Below, piece after piece: positions 36,588 to 45,643 of a stretch of DNA of 64,000 bases. The stretch spans positions 1,240,001 through 1,304,000 of the forward strand of contig NZ_OY782186.1 of the NCBI RefSeq assembly GCF_963677685.1, in the 5' to 3' direction. Origin of the DNA: an uncultured Bacteroides sp. (GTDB taxonomy: Bacteria > Bacteroidota > Bacteroidia > Bacteroidales > Bacteroidaceae). How positions within the stretch are numbered: position 1 is the stretch's first letter; each line of letters opens with the position of its first letter. Under the pieces are notes generated by a model that was not told where the DNA came from, did not search any database, and worked only from the letters and a program-made list of their open reading frames with translations. A program made the position numbers and the translations under genes.

Positions 36588-39083
36588 TTATTGCATTCTT
36601 ATAGCCTCTGTCAAGGAGACGAAAGAATATCCTTTTTTCTTGAGATCGTTGATCATCTTTTCCAAGTAGTGAGCATAAAATTTATCTGTCCGTTTGTTAT
36701 CTGTTCCTAAGTGAATGAGCATGATATGTCCGTTGAGCCCCTCTTTGCTTTCCACTGCCATCATTCGTCTGTAGATCTCTTTACTTGTCCGGTAATTTTT
36801 CATTTCCGGAGTGGTGTAGTCGGCATTAGTCAGAGTGCCGGGAGTGAAGTTTACTAGTTGCAATCCCAGACTTTTTGTCCATGCTGAAATCTGGGCATTG
36901 TAATGTTCATATGGCGGGATAAAATAGGGAGCTTCGCTGTATCTTATTCCTGCTTCATCCATCTGTTGGTAATTGGTTAATAGATCTTGCTCGAATTTTT
37001 CGCGGCTGATAAGAGTTGAATCGCGCTTTTCCCATGAGCAGTAGAGTGGGTGAGCATAGCTGTGTGCCCCAATGTAATGTCTCTCTTGTTTCAGTTGACG
37101 AATCACTTCAGGAAATTGTTTGTAAAACGTTCCTGTGAAAAAGAAGGAGCCTTTTATTCCCTTCTTCTTTAATGTTTTTATGATAGAGTTTGCCCCATCT
37201 GCTTTATCGGCAGCGGTGAAGACCAATGTTATCTGTTTTTTTGAAGGATCTGTGCGTATGATTCCGCCATTGATATAGATGTTTTTATCTGCGGAAGATC
37301 CACTTGCTTGCATTCCCTCTTTTTGTAACGCCGAGAGGTAGTAAGTCAGACTGGCAGTCCCGTCCATGGTTGGCTCATTGGTCGCATAATCGTGCGTGTC
37401 GTCATGATACACCATCTCGTTGGGTTGGCAGCGGGCATAATCTTCACCATTTTCCAAATGCACTCCTCTTAATCCTTTAAATATGCTGGTATATACAGGT
37501 CCGTCAACTAATCCACCTGTGGTATTTCCTACTCCCGCATTGATCAGTGAAGAGTGCGGTTGAGTAGGGTAATCGCCCCAAATCGGTAACTCAACGATCA
37601 TACTTGTACCCCATGGGTTGCACCCGAAAAGCCAATCGCGCAAAGAGGCTTCCATCTCTTCATAGGTATTATCACCAGTCAACTGCCGATAGAGGGAGCA
37701 TTGTGTGAGCATGGCTGCTGTAAGATTGTTAGAGCACCATATCGGTGGAATGCCAAACAGAAAAGGATGATTGGAGGCCTTTTCGTAAACCCGCTCGATA
37801 CCTGCCCGCAGGTTGCGGATAAATTCCCTGCTTATTCGCTGATTGGCACTTTTAGCTAGTTGGTAATGTCCCATGTTCATGAATGGATACCATTGATAAT
37901 GTCGGGCACTATCGGCGCCCATCCAAGGGGTTACTGGCTCGCGGCGTCCATATTCGATAGCTTGGTTCATCAACTTTTCATCCTTCGTGCAATGATATAG
38001 CTCGATTGCTGCAAGTTCCATGTCATCCGTCCAGTTATCCTCCTCATAAATATAAGGTGAAACGACGGAAGCCGTCTGGCATACTCCGGGTTTCTCAATG
38101 CCTAGCAGGTAAGCATCTTTGGCTTTAGATTTTATTTCTTCTGCGAATGCCGGATAATATGTTTTCAATATTTCGGCTCCTAAAGCAAAACAGGACGCAA
38201 ATTTTCCGGCAGTGCTAGCTACTCCGGTAGTGGCATTCATAAATTTACCGCGCGATTGTTTCTCTCCGCTGCAGAAATATACCGGTCGTCCTAAGCCTTT
38301 GCCATAGCCATAATCTACCTTATCTTTGTTAGGAAGTCGCATTCCTGCATGGTCTCGATCATCTGCTATTTGGTTATACATTTCCCCTTTGTGAGGGTTC
38401 ATTTTGTTTAACCAGTCCAGTCCCCATTTTATTTCATCTACAATGTCAGGTATGCCATTCGCTCCTCTAAGTCCGGCTGCATCATGAGTATCTGTGAAGC
38501 ATTCGGGGTTTTGTTGATAAGCAAACATCATTTGGTAGATTGCATTAGCGGAAGTGGTAGTGTATTGAAGATAGTCCGATGCGTCGTGCCATCCTCCCCG
38601 AACATCAATATGCTGGCCTGTTTTATTAGGCTGATAAACAATGTAACCATCGTGCACATGGCAACTGTCTTTTAGGAATGGGTTGTAGCCGCACCTTTGC
38701 TGACGCATATAATTCAGCAAAAAGTCGGCTGCCCCATTGTATACCTGATTACCGACCACAAAACGGGGGGATTTTGCTTTGCCGGCTTTCAAGTAATACG
38801 TTCCCTGTTGATTAAAGTCGCTGAAATCCAATCGGTATGTGCTAGCCATTTGTCCCATTTTGCCCATTGATTTGAGGGAATCAAAGGTTTGTATGGTTTT
38901 TCCTGTGAATGCATCTATCAAGCAATATTTCTTGATGTTTGTAATGCTTTCGCTCATGAAAACCGCTACTTTTCGGGACTCAGGCAGATATCCGAGTTGG
39001 TTAATTCTTATCCACTCTTGTGCTTGTATTTCTGATATTAAGGCAAAGAGCGCTATGATTAGTAGCCAACGTTTACGTTTCAT
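36588..39083 (-). CDS. Secreted GH9 glycosidase fused to a polysaccharide deacetylase-like (CE4) domain
   Basis: The 831-residue exported protein has a signal peptide (about 1-21), an Ig-like CelD N-terminal domain (about 22-115, IRINQLGYLPESRKVAVF), a GH9 (alpha/alpha)6 domain (about 120-590) with GGWHDASD carrying Asp167 and Asp170 and a late catalytic Glu in NEPTMDG (Glu570), and a C-terminal NodB-like domain (about 600-831). The latter has FTAADKADG (Asp626/Asp629), GAHSYAHP (His674, His678) and PPYE in place of the standard TFDDG, H-S/T-x-x-H and RxPY. GH9 enzymes cleave beta-glucans or chito-oligomers and CE4 removes N-acetyl groups, so a chitin/chitosan-like or acetylated glycan is an inference. 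It is convergent with the SusCD operon. Confidence 0.9.
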   Translation of the reverse strand: MKRKRWLLIIALFALISEIQAQEWIRINQLGYLPESRKVAVFMSESITNIKKYCLIDAFTGKTIQTFDSLKSMGKMGQMASTYRLDFSDFNQQGTYYLKAGKAKSPRFVVGNQVYNGAADFLLNYMRQQRCGYNPFLKDSCHVHDGYIVYQPNKTGQHIDVRGGWHDASDYLQYTTTSANAIYQMMFAYQQNPECFTDTHDAAGLRGANGIPDIVDEIKWGLDWLNKMNPHKGEMYNQIADDRDHAGMRLPNKDKVDYGYGKGLGRPVYFCSGEKQSRGKFMNATTGVASTAGKFASCFALGAEILKTYYPAFAEEIKSKAKDAYLLGIEKPGVCQTASVVSPYIYEEDNWTDDMELAAIELYHCTKDEKLMNQAIEYGRREPVTPWMGADSARHYQWYPFMNMGHYQLAKSANQRISREFIRNLRAGIERVYEKASNHPFLFGIPPIWCSNNLTAAMLTQCSLYRQLTGDNTYEEMEASLRDWLFGCNPWGTSMIVELPIWGDYPTQPHSSLINAGVGNTTGGLVDGPVYTSIFKGLRGVHLENGEDYARCQPNEMVYHDDTHDYATNEPTMDGTASLTYYLSALQKEGMQASGSSADKNIYINGGIIRTDPSKKQITLVFTAADKADGANSIIKTLKKKGIKGSFFFTGTFYKQFPEVIRQLKQERHYIGAHSYAHPLYCSWEKRDSTLISREKFEQDLLTNYQQMDEAGIRYSEAPYFIPPYEHYNAQISAWTKSLGLQLVNFTPGTLTNADYTTPEMKNYRTSKEIYRRMMAVESKEGLNGHIMLIHLGTDNKRTDKFYAHYLEKMINDLKKKGYSFVSLTEAIRMQ

Positions 39084-39697
39084 ACAGCTTTATGTATTAA
39101 GGCTTTATACTTGTGTTAAGCTTATATGCAAATAAAACTGATTAAATTAGAAAAAGAAATAAAATACTTTTTAATTTAATATATATTATACATTGGATAC
39201 TTATATTTAAGATGAAAGAGGTTGCTGGCTTGTGCTGATCTGTAAATATGCATGCTTCTCTATATTGTTAGATGAGTGCTACTTGCTACATCTTTATTTG
39301 TTTCTCCCTTTAAGATTGGGTATGATCTTTATTGTTGATGTGTTCAGTATCTCCCTCTTGCGTTCAGGTTATTTAAGTTGAGTGCTTTGAATATCTGTTT
39401 TCTATTTGAAAAATACTCGGTCATACATCTAAGTGATACATGTCATTCAACTGGAGGATGTCCGTCACACAGTTGGATGATGGAGAGCACACAAGTGTAT
39501 GCCTAAGTATGTTCTCCACTAAATACATTTAGCTTTTTCGTAGTAAGTGTGTAATGGTCAGCTTAATTGGTGATAAGGAGCAGGTGTAGAAAGAATCATT
39601 GATGCGTGCTCTTATGGTATGCTGAAAAATAAAAGCGTCCACCTCTCATTAAGGGAGAGTGTAGACGCTTTCTATTCTGTTTTAAGTCTTTATGCTT
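39084..39697. other. 614-nt gap between two minus-strand genes
   Basis: No convincing open frame is present. Two adjacent imperfect hairpins lie at 39443-39480 (TCATTCAACTG with CAGTTGGATGA) and 39482-39517 (GGAGAGCA with TGTTCTCC). A terminator for the acyl-CoA dehydrogenase gene lies at 39632-39671. The upstream part should contain the GH9-CE4 promoter, but no clear TAnnTTTG was found. Confidence 0.6.
39632..39671 (-). terminator. Terminator of the acyl-CoA dehydrogenase operon
   Basis: AAAGCGTC...CTCTC pairs with GAGAG...GACGCTTT (arms 39632-39647 and 39655-39671, a few mismatches). It lies about 27 nt beyond the stop of the minus-strand acd gene. Confidence 0.75.
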
Positions 39698-41401
39698 TTA
39701 TTTACGGTAATATGCTAAATCATCTTTATCAAATTTACCAATGAACAAGGCATGTTTCTCAACTTCTACTTCTGCGAAGCGTACATACACTTGAGCTGAT
39801 TCGGCAAAGATGTCATTCTTTGAAGCATCCTGAAGCAGGAGATGAGCCATGATTAGGTGCGCGGCCATTTCTACTATGCGGCGGGCGCAGAAATCTAATA
39901 ATTCCTGATCTTTGGCTTCGGTTACCTTCTCTACAACAGCTTGATATTTATTAGCCATCTCTTTAAGACGATTCTTCAAACCTTCAAGTTCGGGAGAAAC
40001 AGGCATTGTTTCATATTCACGAATTTGAGTGAGGTATGCACCGTTAGTGACATAACGTATGGCAGCAACAACTTGTAGCTGTGTGGTACCTTCGTAGATA
40101 GAAGTGATGCGTGAATCGCGGTAGATACGTTCGCAGGCATAATCTTTCATAAAGCCTGATCCACCATGAATTTGGATACAATCGTAAGCGTTCTGGTTGG
40201 CAAATTCACTACCGATACCTTTCGCCAAAGGAGTGAAACTATCGGCTAGCTTAGAGAATTTTTTTTGTTCCTTTCGCTCTTCCGGAGTCAGCTTGCGCTC
40301 TTTAGAGATGTCATCAAGTGCTTTGTATACATCTACAAAACGAGCAGTTTCATATAACAATGCACGCGATGCCTCCAGTTTGGCTTTCATGAGAGAGAGA
40401 ATCTCGGCAACAGCCGGAAATTCTATGATCGCTTTGCCAAATTGTTTACGATCTTGCGCGTAAGCCAAAGCTTCATTATAGGCTGCATGTGATAAGCCGA
40501 CTGATTGAGCGGCGATGCCCAGGCGGGCTCCATTCATCAGAGCCATCACATATTTAATAAGGCCTAGCTTACGGTCACCACAAAGCTCTGCTTTAGCGTT
40601 CTTGTAAACCAGTTCGCAAGTAGGAGAACCTTTGATACCCATTTTATTTTCTATACGACGCACATTAACACCTCCGTTGCGTTTGTCATAAATGAACATA
40701 GAAAGTCCGCGTCCGTCATGTGTACCATCCTCAGAGCGTGCCAAAACGAGGTGAATGTCAGCATCTCCGTTTGTGATAAAACGTTTTACACCATTTAGGT
40801 ACCAGCATTCATCCTTTTCGCTATAAGTAGCTTTCAGCATAACCGATTGCAAATCAGATCCGGCATCCGGCTCAGTGAGGTCCATTGACATCGTATCACC
40901 TTTACAAACGCGGCTGATGTAACGTTTCTTCTGATCTTCGTTAGCAAATTCATAGATTGTTTCTGCACAATCCTGTAATCCCCAAAGGTTCTCAAATCCG
41001 GCATCACTACGACTTACAATGTCTGCCGCCATGATATAAGGAACAACAGGGAAATTCAGTCCGCCAAAACGGCGAGGCATTGCCATACCCATCAAACCCG
41101 CTTTACGGCAAGCTTCCAAGTTAGCGGCAGTGCCGCTGGCATAACTCACCCGTCCATTATTTACAGAAGGCCCTTCGTGATCTACATCTTCTGCATTTGG
41201 GGCAATAATATCTCCGCAGATTTCACCTACAATTTCAAGTACTTTGTCATAGCTGTCCATTGCATCTTCAAAGTCTACCGGAGCATATTCATAATTCGCT
41301 GTATCGGTGTAGCTTCTCTCTTTGAGTTCTACAATTCTTTTCATTAACGGATGGTTCAGATGATGTCTGAGTTCCGGTGTATCTGTATAAAAATTAGCCA
41401 T
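39698..41401 (-). CDS. Acyl-CoA dehydrogenase
   Basis: The 567-residue flavoprotein oxidises an acyl-CoA to the enoyl-CoA. Signatures: MSMDLTEPDAGSDLQ (about 170-185, substrate and FAD-binding region), YLNGVKRFITNGDAD (about 203-217) and C-terminal QIHGGSGFMKDYACERIYRDSRITSIYEGTTQ read in pieces, which holds the usual dehydrogenase fingerprint. It is longer than the classic 380-400 residues; the extra C-terminal domain (about 450-567) is of the kind found in longer ACADs that dock Etf. It starts 2 nt from the etfA stop in an etfB-etfA-acd operon, so its electrons pass to the neighbouring Etf. The acyl chain length is not readable. Confidence 0.93.
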   Translation of the reverse strand: MANFYTDTPELRHHLNHPLMKRIVELKERSYTDTANYEYAPVDFEDAMDSYDKVLEIVGEICGDIIAPNAEDVDHEGPSVNNGRVSYASGTAANLEACRKAGLMGMAMPRRFGGLNFPVVPYIMAADIVSRSDAGFENLWGLQDCAETIYEFANEDQKKRYISRVCKGDTMSMDLTEPDAGSDLQSVMLKATYSEKDECWYLNGVKRFITNGDADIHLVLARSEDGTHDGRGLSMFIYDKRNGGVNVRRIENKMGIKGSPTCELVYKNAKAELCGDRKLGLIKYVMALMNGARLGIAAQSVGLSHAAYNEALAYAQDRKQFGKAIIEFPAVAEILSLMKAKLEASRALLYETARFVDVYKALDDISKERKLTPEERKEQKKFSKLADSFTPLAKGIGSEFANQNAYDCIQIHGGSGFMKDYACERIYRDSRITSIYEGTTQLQVVAAIRYVTNGAYLTQIREYETMPVSPELEGLKNRLKEMANKYQAVVEKVTEAKDQELLDFCARRIVEMAAHLIMAHLLLQDASKNDIFAESAQVYVRFAEVEVEKHALFIGKFDKDDLAYYRK

Positions 41402-41403
41402 GA

Positions 41404-42423
41404 CTATTTTGAATTTTGTTTATAAAACTTGATCATTTTCGGAATAACTTCTTCCACTGTACCATTAATTACATAGTCGGCTATGGTATTAATCGGTGCA
41501 TCCGGATCATTATTGATAGAGATAATCATAGAGCTTTCTTGCATTCCGGCGATATGTTGTATCTGTCCTGAAATGCCACAAGCAATATAGAGTTTGGGAC
41601 GAACAGTAACTCCTGTTTGCCCTATTTGCCGATCATGTTCTGCAAAACCGGCATCTACGGCGGCGCGACTGGCACCAACTTCTGCATTAAGTGTTTTGGC
41701 TAAATCAAACAGAAGGTTGAAGTTTTCTTTAGAACCTACACCGTAACCTCCGGCAATGATTATGGGAGAACCTTTCAAATTATTTTTTGCCTTTTCAACA
41801 TGCCGCTCAATAACTTTAACTATATAATCTGTGTCGGCAACATATTTTTTTACGTCGTGGTTGATTACTTCTCCTTTATAATTAAGTGCGATAATTTCTT
41901 TTTTCATAACTCCTTCGCGCACCGTTGCCATTTGTGGGCGGTGGTCAGGGTTAACAATCGTGGCAACAATGTTTCCACCAAAGGCCGGACGAATTTGGAA
42001 CAGAAGGTTTTCATACGTTTTTCCGGCTTTTTTATCTTCATGAGTTCCTATTTCCAAAGCAGTACAGTCGGCTGTCAGACCGCTGGTTAAAGCTGAAGAC
42101 ACTCGAGGTCCGAGATCTCGGCCGATCACCGTAGCACCCATTAGGCAAATTTGAGGTTTTTCTTCTTTGAAGAGATTAACCAAAATAGATGTGTGAGGAA
42201 GAGAAGTGTAAGGGTAGAGCCCTTTTTCGTCGAAAACATGGAGTTTATCTACTCCGTAAGGAAGGATTTGTTTTTCAATACCTTTAAGATTACTTCCGGC
42301 TACAATAGCTTCAAGTTGACATTTTAACTGATTAGCCAGTGAACGTCCTTTAGTGAGTAGTTCGAGGCTGACGTCCAATATATTGCCATCTTCTATCTCA
42401 CAATATACAAATAAATTATTCAT
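41404..42423 (-). CDS. etfA: Electron transfer flavoprotein, alpha subunit
   Basis: The 339-residue subunit has an N-terminal Etf domain and the C-terminal FAD-binding domain with GASRAAVDAGFAEHDRQIGQTG (about 232-253) in its characteristic form and ISGQIQHIAGM (about 271-281). It accepts electrons from the acyl-CoA dehydrogenase and passes them on. It lies 21 nt after etfB and 2 nt before acd on the minus strand. The extended loop details that distinguish bifurcating from ordinary Etf cannot be judged by eye. Confidence 0.95.
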   Translation of the reverse strand: MNNLFVYCEIEDGNILDVSLELLTKGRSLANQLKCQLEAIVAGSNLKGIEKQILPYGVDKLHVFDEKGLYPYTSLPHTSILVNLFKEEKPQICLMGATVIGRDLGPRVSSALTSGLTADCTALEIGTHEDKKAGKTYENLLFQIRPAFGGNIVATIVNPDHRPQMATVREGVMKKEIIALNYKGEVINHDVKKYVADTDYIVKVIERHVEKAKNNLKGSPIIIAGGYGVGSKENFNLLFDLAKTLNAEVGASRAAVDAGFAEHDRQIGQTGVTVRPKLYIACGISGQIQHIAGMQESSMIISINNDPDAPINTIADYVINGTVEEVIPKMIKFYKQNSK

Positions 42424-42444
42424 CTTTATTAAGTAGTTAGTCGC

Positions 42445-43317
42445 TTAACCAATGGTATGGTTGGCTAATAGTTCAACAATAAGGTCTTCTATCTCCCGGT
42501 CATTGCTATCAATGGTTTTGCTCTCTTTAGCTTGGAAAACAATGTTTTGAATGGCTTTTACTTTTGTTGGAGAGCCGGAGAGCCCGCATTGTTCTAAATC
42601 TCCATCAACATCAGCAACGCTCCATTCTACCAAATTCAGATAATCCCGTTTGTCATATAAATCGGTATAATCCAAATTTCCTTGTTGCTTCTCAGTTATC
42701 GTTTTAGCATGTTTGTACTTTTGTACGAGTTTAGCATTGCGCGGACGGCATTGTGCAGCTGAGCCATTGACTGTGATGACAATTGGCAACGGACCTTCAA
42801 CAGTTTCAACTCCTCCATCAACATGGCGCTTTACGCTGATACGACCATTGGCTACTTTTAAAATCTCTTCGGCATAAGTGATTTGTGTCATGCCCAATTT
42901 CTCAGCAACTTGAGGACCAACCTGAGCTGTATCTCCATCAATAGCTTGTCTGCCTCCGATGATGACGTCGCATGCACCAATTTTTTTTATAGCAGTAGCT
43001 AAAGCATACGATGTTGCTAGTGTATCTGCACCTGCAAAGGCGCGATCTGTAAGTAAGTAACCATTGTCGGCCCCTCTAAAGAGTCCTTCGCGAATAATAT
43101 CGGCTGCACGCCCCGGGCCCATGGTGAGAAGAGTAACAGTAGAACCAAGATGAGCATCTTTTAATCGGAGAGCTTGCTCAAGTGCATTAAGATCTTCGGG
43201 ATTAAAGATAGCCGGAAGCGCGGCGCGGTTAATAGTTCCATCAGCTTTCATGGCATCTTTCCCAACGTTTCTGGTGTCGGGAACTTGTTTTGCCAATACA
43301 ACAATTTTTAAACTCAT
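42445..43317 (-). CDS. etfB: Electron transfer flavoprotein, beta subunit
   Basis: The 290-residue subunit has the AANH-like nucleotide-binding fold: KIVVLAKQVPDT at the start, the NPEDLNALEQALRLKD segment (about 40-55), the DVIIGGRQAIDGDTAQVGPQVAE segment (about 118-140) and the PLPIVITVNGSAAQCRPRN loop. It pairs with EtfA. A well-spaced promoter precedes it (43368-43397). First gene of the etfB-etfA-acd operon. Confidence 0.95.
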   Translation of the reverse strand: MSLKIVVLAKQVPDTRNVGKDAMKADGTINRAALPAIFNPEDLNALEQALRLKDAHLGSTVTLLTMGPGRAADIIREGLFRGADNGYLLTDRAFAGADTLATSYALATAIKKIGACDVIIGGRQAIDGDTAQVGPQVAEKLGMTQITYAEEILKVANGRISVKRHVDGGVETVEGPLPIVITVNGSAAQCRPRNAKLVQKYKHAKTITEKQQGNLDYTDLYDKRDYLNLVEWSVADVDGDLEQCGLSGSPTKVKAIQNIVFQAKESKTIDSNDREIEDLIVELLANHTIG

Positions 43318-43367
43318 GTTATTGATTTTAGTATTAGTATTTCAGTACTTCATTAACTATCAGCGTG

Positions 43368-43397
43368 CAAAATTACGCAAACAGTTGAGTTAGCAAA
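43368..43397 (-). promoter_or_regulatory. Bacteroides -33/-7 promoter for the etf operon
   Basis: On the minus strand TTTG (43397-43394) and TAATTTTG (43375-43368) are separated by 18 bp, close to the Bacteroides consensus, and lie about 50 bp upstream of the etfB ATG. Confidence 0.65.
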
Positions 43398-43709
43398 GAA
43401 ATAGAGGTGAAAAATGCACAACATTAATATTTTTGAGCAATTGACAAACATGGTTTAACACAGGCTCTATCTTATTTTATTGTACAAATAAGCTGAGATA
43501 TTTATTATAAATAGGCTATAACTTACTTTCCCTATTCTGCTGATGAAATCAACCATTTTAGCGATTTTCAATAGATGAAACTACTGAGATAGGGTTTACT
43601 TGAAAATGTGATATATCGCTGTATGACTTACTCTAAAAAGAACTATTCTTTTTAAACGGTTTTTAATTATTATTTAACGGACTATTGATGGTAGTTATTC
43701 TAAAAATTG

Positions 43710-43717
43710 TATTTTTG
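43710..43717 (+). promoter_or_regulatory. Bacteroides -7 element for the DUF6340-type lipoprotein gene
   Basis: TATTTTTG matches TAnnTTTG, 24 bp before the ATG. A TTG at 43685-43687 gives a 22-bp spacing. Confidence 0.55.
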
Positions 43718-43741
43718 CTGGCATAAAGTAAAAGCAAAACT

Positions 43742-44845
43742 ATGACAAAATACCATTATCTATTTGTGTCTCTGCTTATTCTCGTTTTAACTTCTTGTCA
43801 AACGATAGAAGAATTATCCATAGATTACATGGTGCCGGCGAGCATTAGTTTCCCTTCTGAACTGAAGCGTGTGGCTATTGTTAACAATGTCCCTTCTAAT
43901 GGGGGGTATATTTTGGTGTCTGAATCACCCAAGGCCGAAGAACCTGTAGGCAGAGAATTAAAGAAAGCTACTGTTTTCTTTGACGGAAATGCTCAGTTGG
44001 CTTCGGAATCTTTAGCCGAATCTTTATCTAAAGCTAATTATTTTGATGAAGTCGTTATTTGTGATTCGGTTTTGAGAAGTAAAGATATATTGCCCCGAGA
44101 AGCTACCCTTAGTCAGGTAGAGGTAAAGCAATTAGCGAAGAATTTAGATGTTGACGCTATTATCTCTATCGAAGGACTTAAGATAAAGGCGGTGAAGGGC
44201 ATCCAGTTTTTATCGGACTGGGGGCTTTTTCAATCGACCACGGATGCTAAGATTTTCTCTGGGCTGAGGATTTATATTCCTTCTCGTAAAGTACCGATGG
44301 TAACTGTTAATGTTAGTGATAGTATTTATTGGGAAGAGACAGGAACTTCTGAAGCTTCTGTTTTGAAGCGCTCCATTGATGATAAGGAATTAGTTAAAGA
44401 AGCATCCGACTTTGCCGGAACTATTCCTGTGAAGTATTTAACACCGTATTGGAAAACAGCAAAGCGCTTTATATATACAAATGGTTCAGTTGAAATGCGT
44501 GATGCAGCTATTTACGTGAAAGAAAAATCTTGGGATAAGGCTCATACTCTATGGGAAAAAGCCTTTCAATCGAAGAATAAAAAACGGCAAATGCGCTCTG
44601 CATTGAATATTGCTCTTTACTATGAAATGAACGATAGTCTTCAAAATGCTGAAAAATGGGCTTTGAAAGCTCAAAGTTTAGCTCGGGAAGTAGAGAAGGT
44701 TGATGAAAAGACAAAGGATAATTTTGATATGAGAAACGTACCCAATTATTACTACATAACTCTTTATGTTGGGGAGCTGCAAGAGAGATTGAGCTATTTG
44801 CCTAAGCTAAATATGCAAATGAATCGTTTTAATGATGATTTTTAA
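43742..44845 (+). CDS. Lipoprotein, DUF6340-like, with TPR-like C-terminus
   Basis: The 367-residue protein has a lipoprotein signal (LVLTSC, Cys19) and then a mixed region (about 25-240) with SFPSELKRVAIVNNVP, an opening of the DUF6340 type in Bacteroidales. The C-terminal quarter (about 255-345) looks like two TPR-type helical pairs (AHTLWEKAFQSKNKKRQMRSALN, AEKWALKAQSLAREV). It would be anchored in an outer or inner membrane leaflet facing the periplasm. No enzymatic motif. It has its own promoter-like element and precedes the acidic gene by 64 nt. Confidence 0.75.
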   Translation: MTKYHYLFVSLLILVLTSCQTIEELSIDYMVPASISFPSELKRVAIVNNVPSNGGYILVSESPKAEEPVGRELKKATVFFDGNAQLASESLAESLSKANYFDEVVICDSVLRSKDILPREATLSQVEVKQLAKNLDVDAIISIEGLKIKAVKGIQFLSDWGLFQSTTDAKIFSGLRIYIPSRKVPMVTVNVSDSIYWEETGTSEASVLKRSIDDKELVKEASDFAGTIPVKYLTPYWKTAKRFIYTNGSVEMRDAAIYVKEKSWDKAHTLWEKAFQSKNKKRQMRSALNIALYYEMNDSLQNAEKWALKAQSLAREVEKVDEKTKDNFDMRNVPNYYYITLYVGELQERLSYLPKLNMQMNRFNDDF

Positions 44846-44876
44846 ATAAATGGTGTGCGAGTATTTGTTTTTTTTA

Positions 44877-44884
44877 TACCTTTG
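44877..44884 (+). promoter_or_regulatory. Bacteroides -7 element for an acidic hypothetical gene
   Basis: TACCTTTG matches TAnnTTTG, 25 bp before the ATG at 44910. Confidence 0.45.
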
Positions 44885-44909
44885 AATCGAAAATAAATAG
44901 AAAGATCTT

Positions 44910-45356
44910 ATGAAACTGAGCCAGCAGTCGCAATCTATAATTGAGTTAGCCATTAAAAATGCATTAAGTAAGTACGCATGTGATTGCGAACAGAGTATTG
45001 TTACAGATATCCATATTCAACCAAATTCAAATTCCGGTGAATTGGTTATCTTTGATGATGAAGATAAGGAGTTGGCTTGTGCTACAATAGAAGAATGGAT
45101 GACATATGATGGTGATGATTTTAATGACCAGGTAGAAAAGATTTTACGTACTATTCTTTGTCGATTAAAGGAAAAGGGAAGCTTTGAAAATCTTACAATA
45201 CTTTCTCCTTATTCGTTTGTATTGGTTGATGAAGATAAAGAAACTTTAGCTGAATTATTATTGATTGATGATGATACGTTGATCGTTAATAGTGAATTGT
45301 TGGCGGGATTGGATCAAGAATTGGATGCTTTCTTGAAAGAGTTATTAGAAGATTAA
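44910..45356 (+). CDS. Acidic cytoplasmic hypothetical protein
   Basis: I do not recognise the family. The 148-residue product has no signal peptide or membrane segment. It is very acidic, with clusters such as FDDEDKE, LVDEDKE and LIDDDT, and ends LDAFLKELLED. Three cysteines are scattered (ACDCE and CR) without a metal-site spacing. It is preceded by a -7-like element, and its codon use resembles that of its neighbours. It may be a small regulatory or binding protein of Bacteroidales; nothing in the context says what it does. Confidence 0.65.
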   Translation: MKLSQQSQSIIELAIKNALSKYACDCEQSIVTDIHIQPNSNSGELVIFDDEDKELACATIEEWMTYDGDDFNDQVEKILRTILCRLKEKGSFENLTILSPYSFVLVDEDKETLAELLLIDDDTLIVNSELLAGLDQELDAFLKELLED

Positions 45357-45415
45357 GATTGTTTCAGAACAATAAATGTGATTCTTCAGAACTGATCTTT
45401 TGTTTTTCGAAATTT

Positions 45416-45625
45416 CTATTCACTACTTTTATTTATCTCATCGTCTTTTGGTGATGATTTGCGGTTTTTCAGTCGTCCGCTCTTTTTTAGAGCTTCCGCA
45501 ATGATCCATTGAAGTTGGCCATTTGTGCTACGAAACTCGTCAGAAGCCCATTTCTCTATGGCTTCCATTGTAGCAGGGTCTATGCGTAATACAAAACTTT
45601 TGGTTGAAGATTCTTTTTTGGCCAT
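45416..45625 (-). CDS. Arc-type ribbon-helix-helix protein
   Basis: The 69-residue protein matches the Arc/ribbon-helix-helix DNA-binding pattern: SFVLRIDPATMEAIEKWASDEFRSTNGQLQWIIAEALKK when read in pieces, a beta-strand followed by two helices with the N-G-Q-L-Q-W-I turn. A basic and then acidic tail follows. Such proteins bind DNA as dimers, often as antitoxins or repressors. No toxin gene is adjacent. It lies 18 nt downstream of the hydrolase gene, suggesting co-transcription. Confidence 0.75.
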   Translation of the reverse strand: MAKKESSTKSFVLRIDPATMEAIEKWASDEFRSTNGQLQWIIAEALKKSGRLKNRKSSPKDDEINKSSE

Positions 45626-45643
45626 TTCCCTTTCTTTACAATT

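Larger units (their letters stand above)
43318..43741. other. 424-nt divergent promoter region
   Basis: The gap separates etfB (minus) from a lipoprotein gene (plus). It contains a consensus promoter for each direction (43368-43397 minus and 43710-43717 plus). No gene or long repeat was seen. Confidence 0.7.

Noticed and set aside
45416..45625. Antitoxin of a toxin-antitoxin pair
   Set aside because: No adjacent small toxin-like gene was found; neighbours are a hydrolase and an unrelated acidic protein on the other strand.
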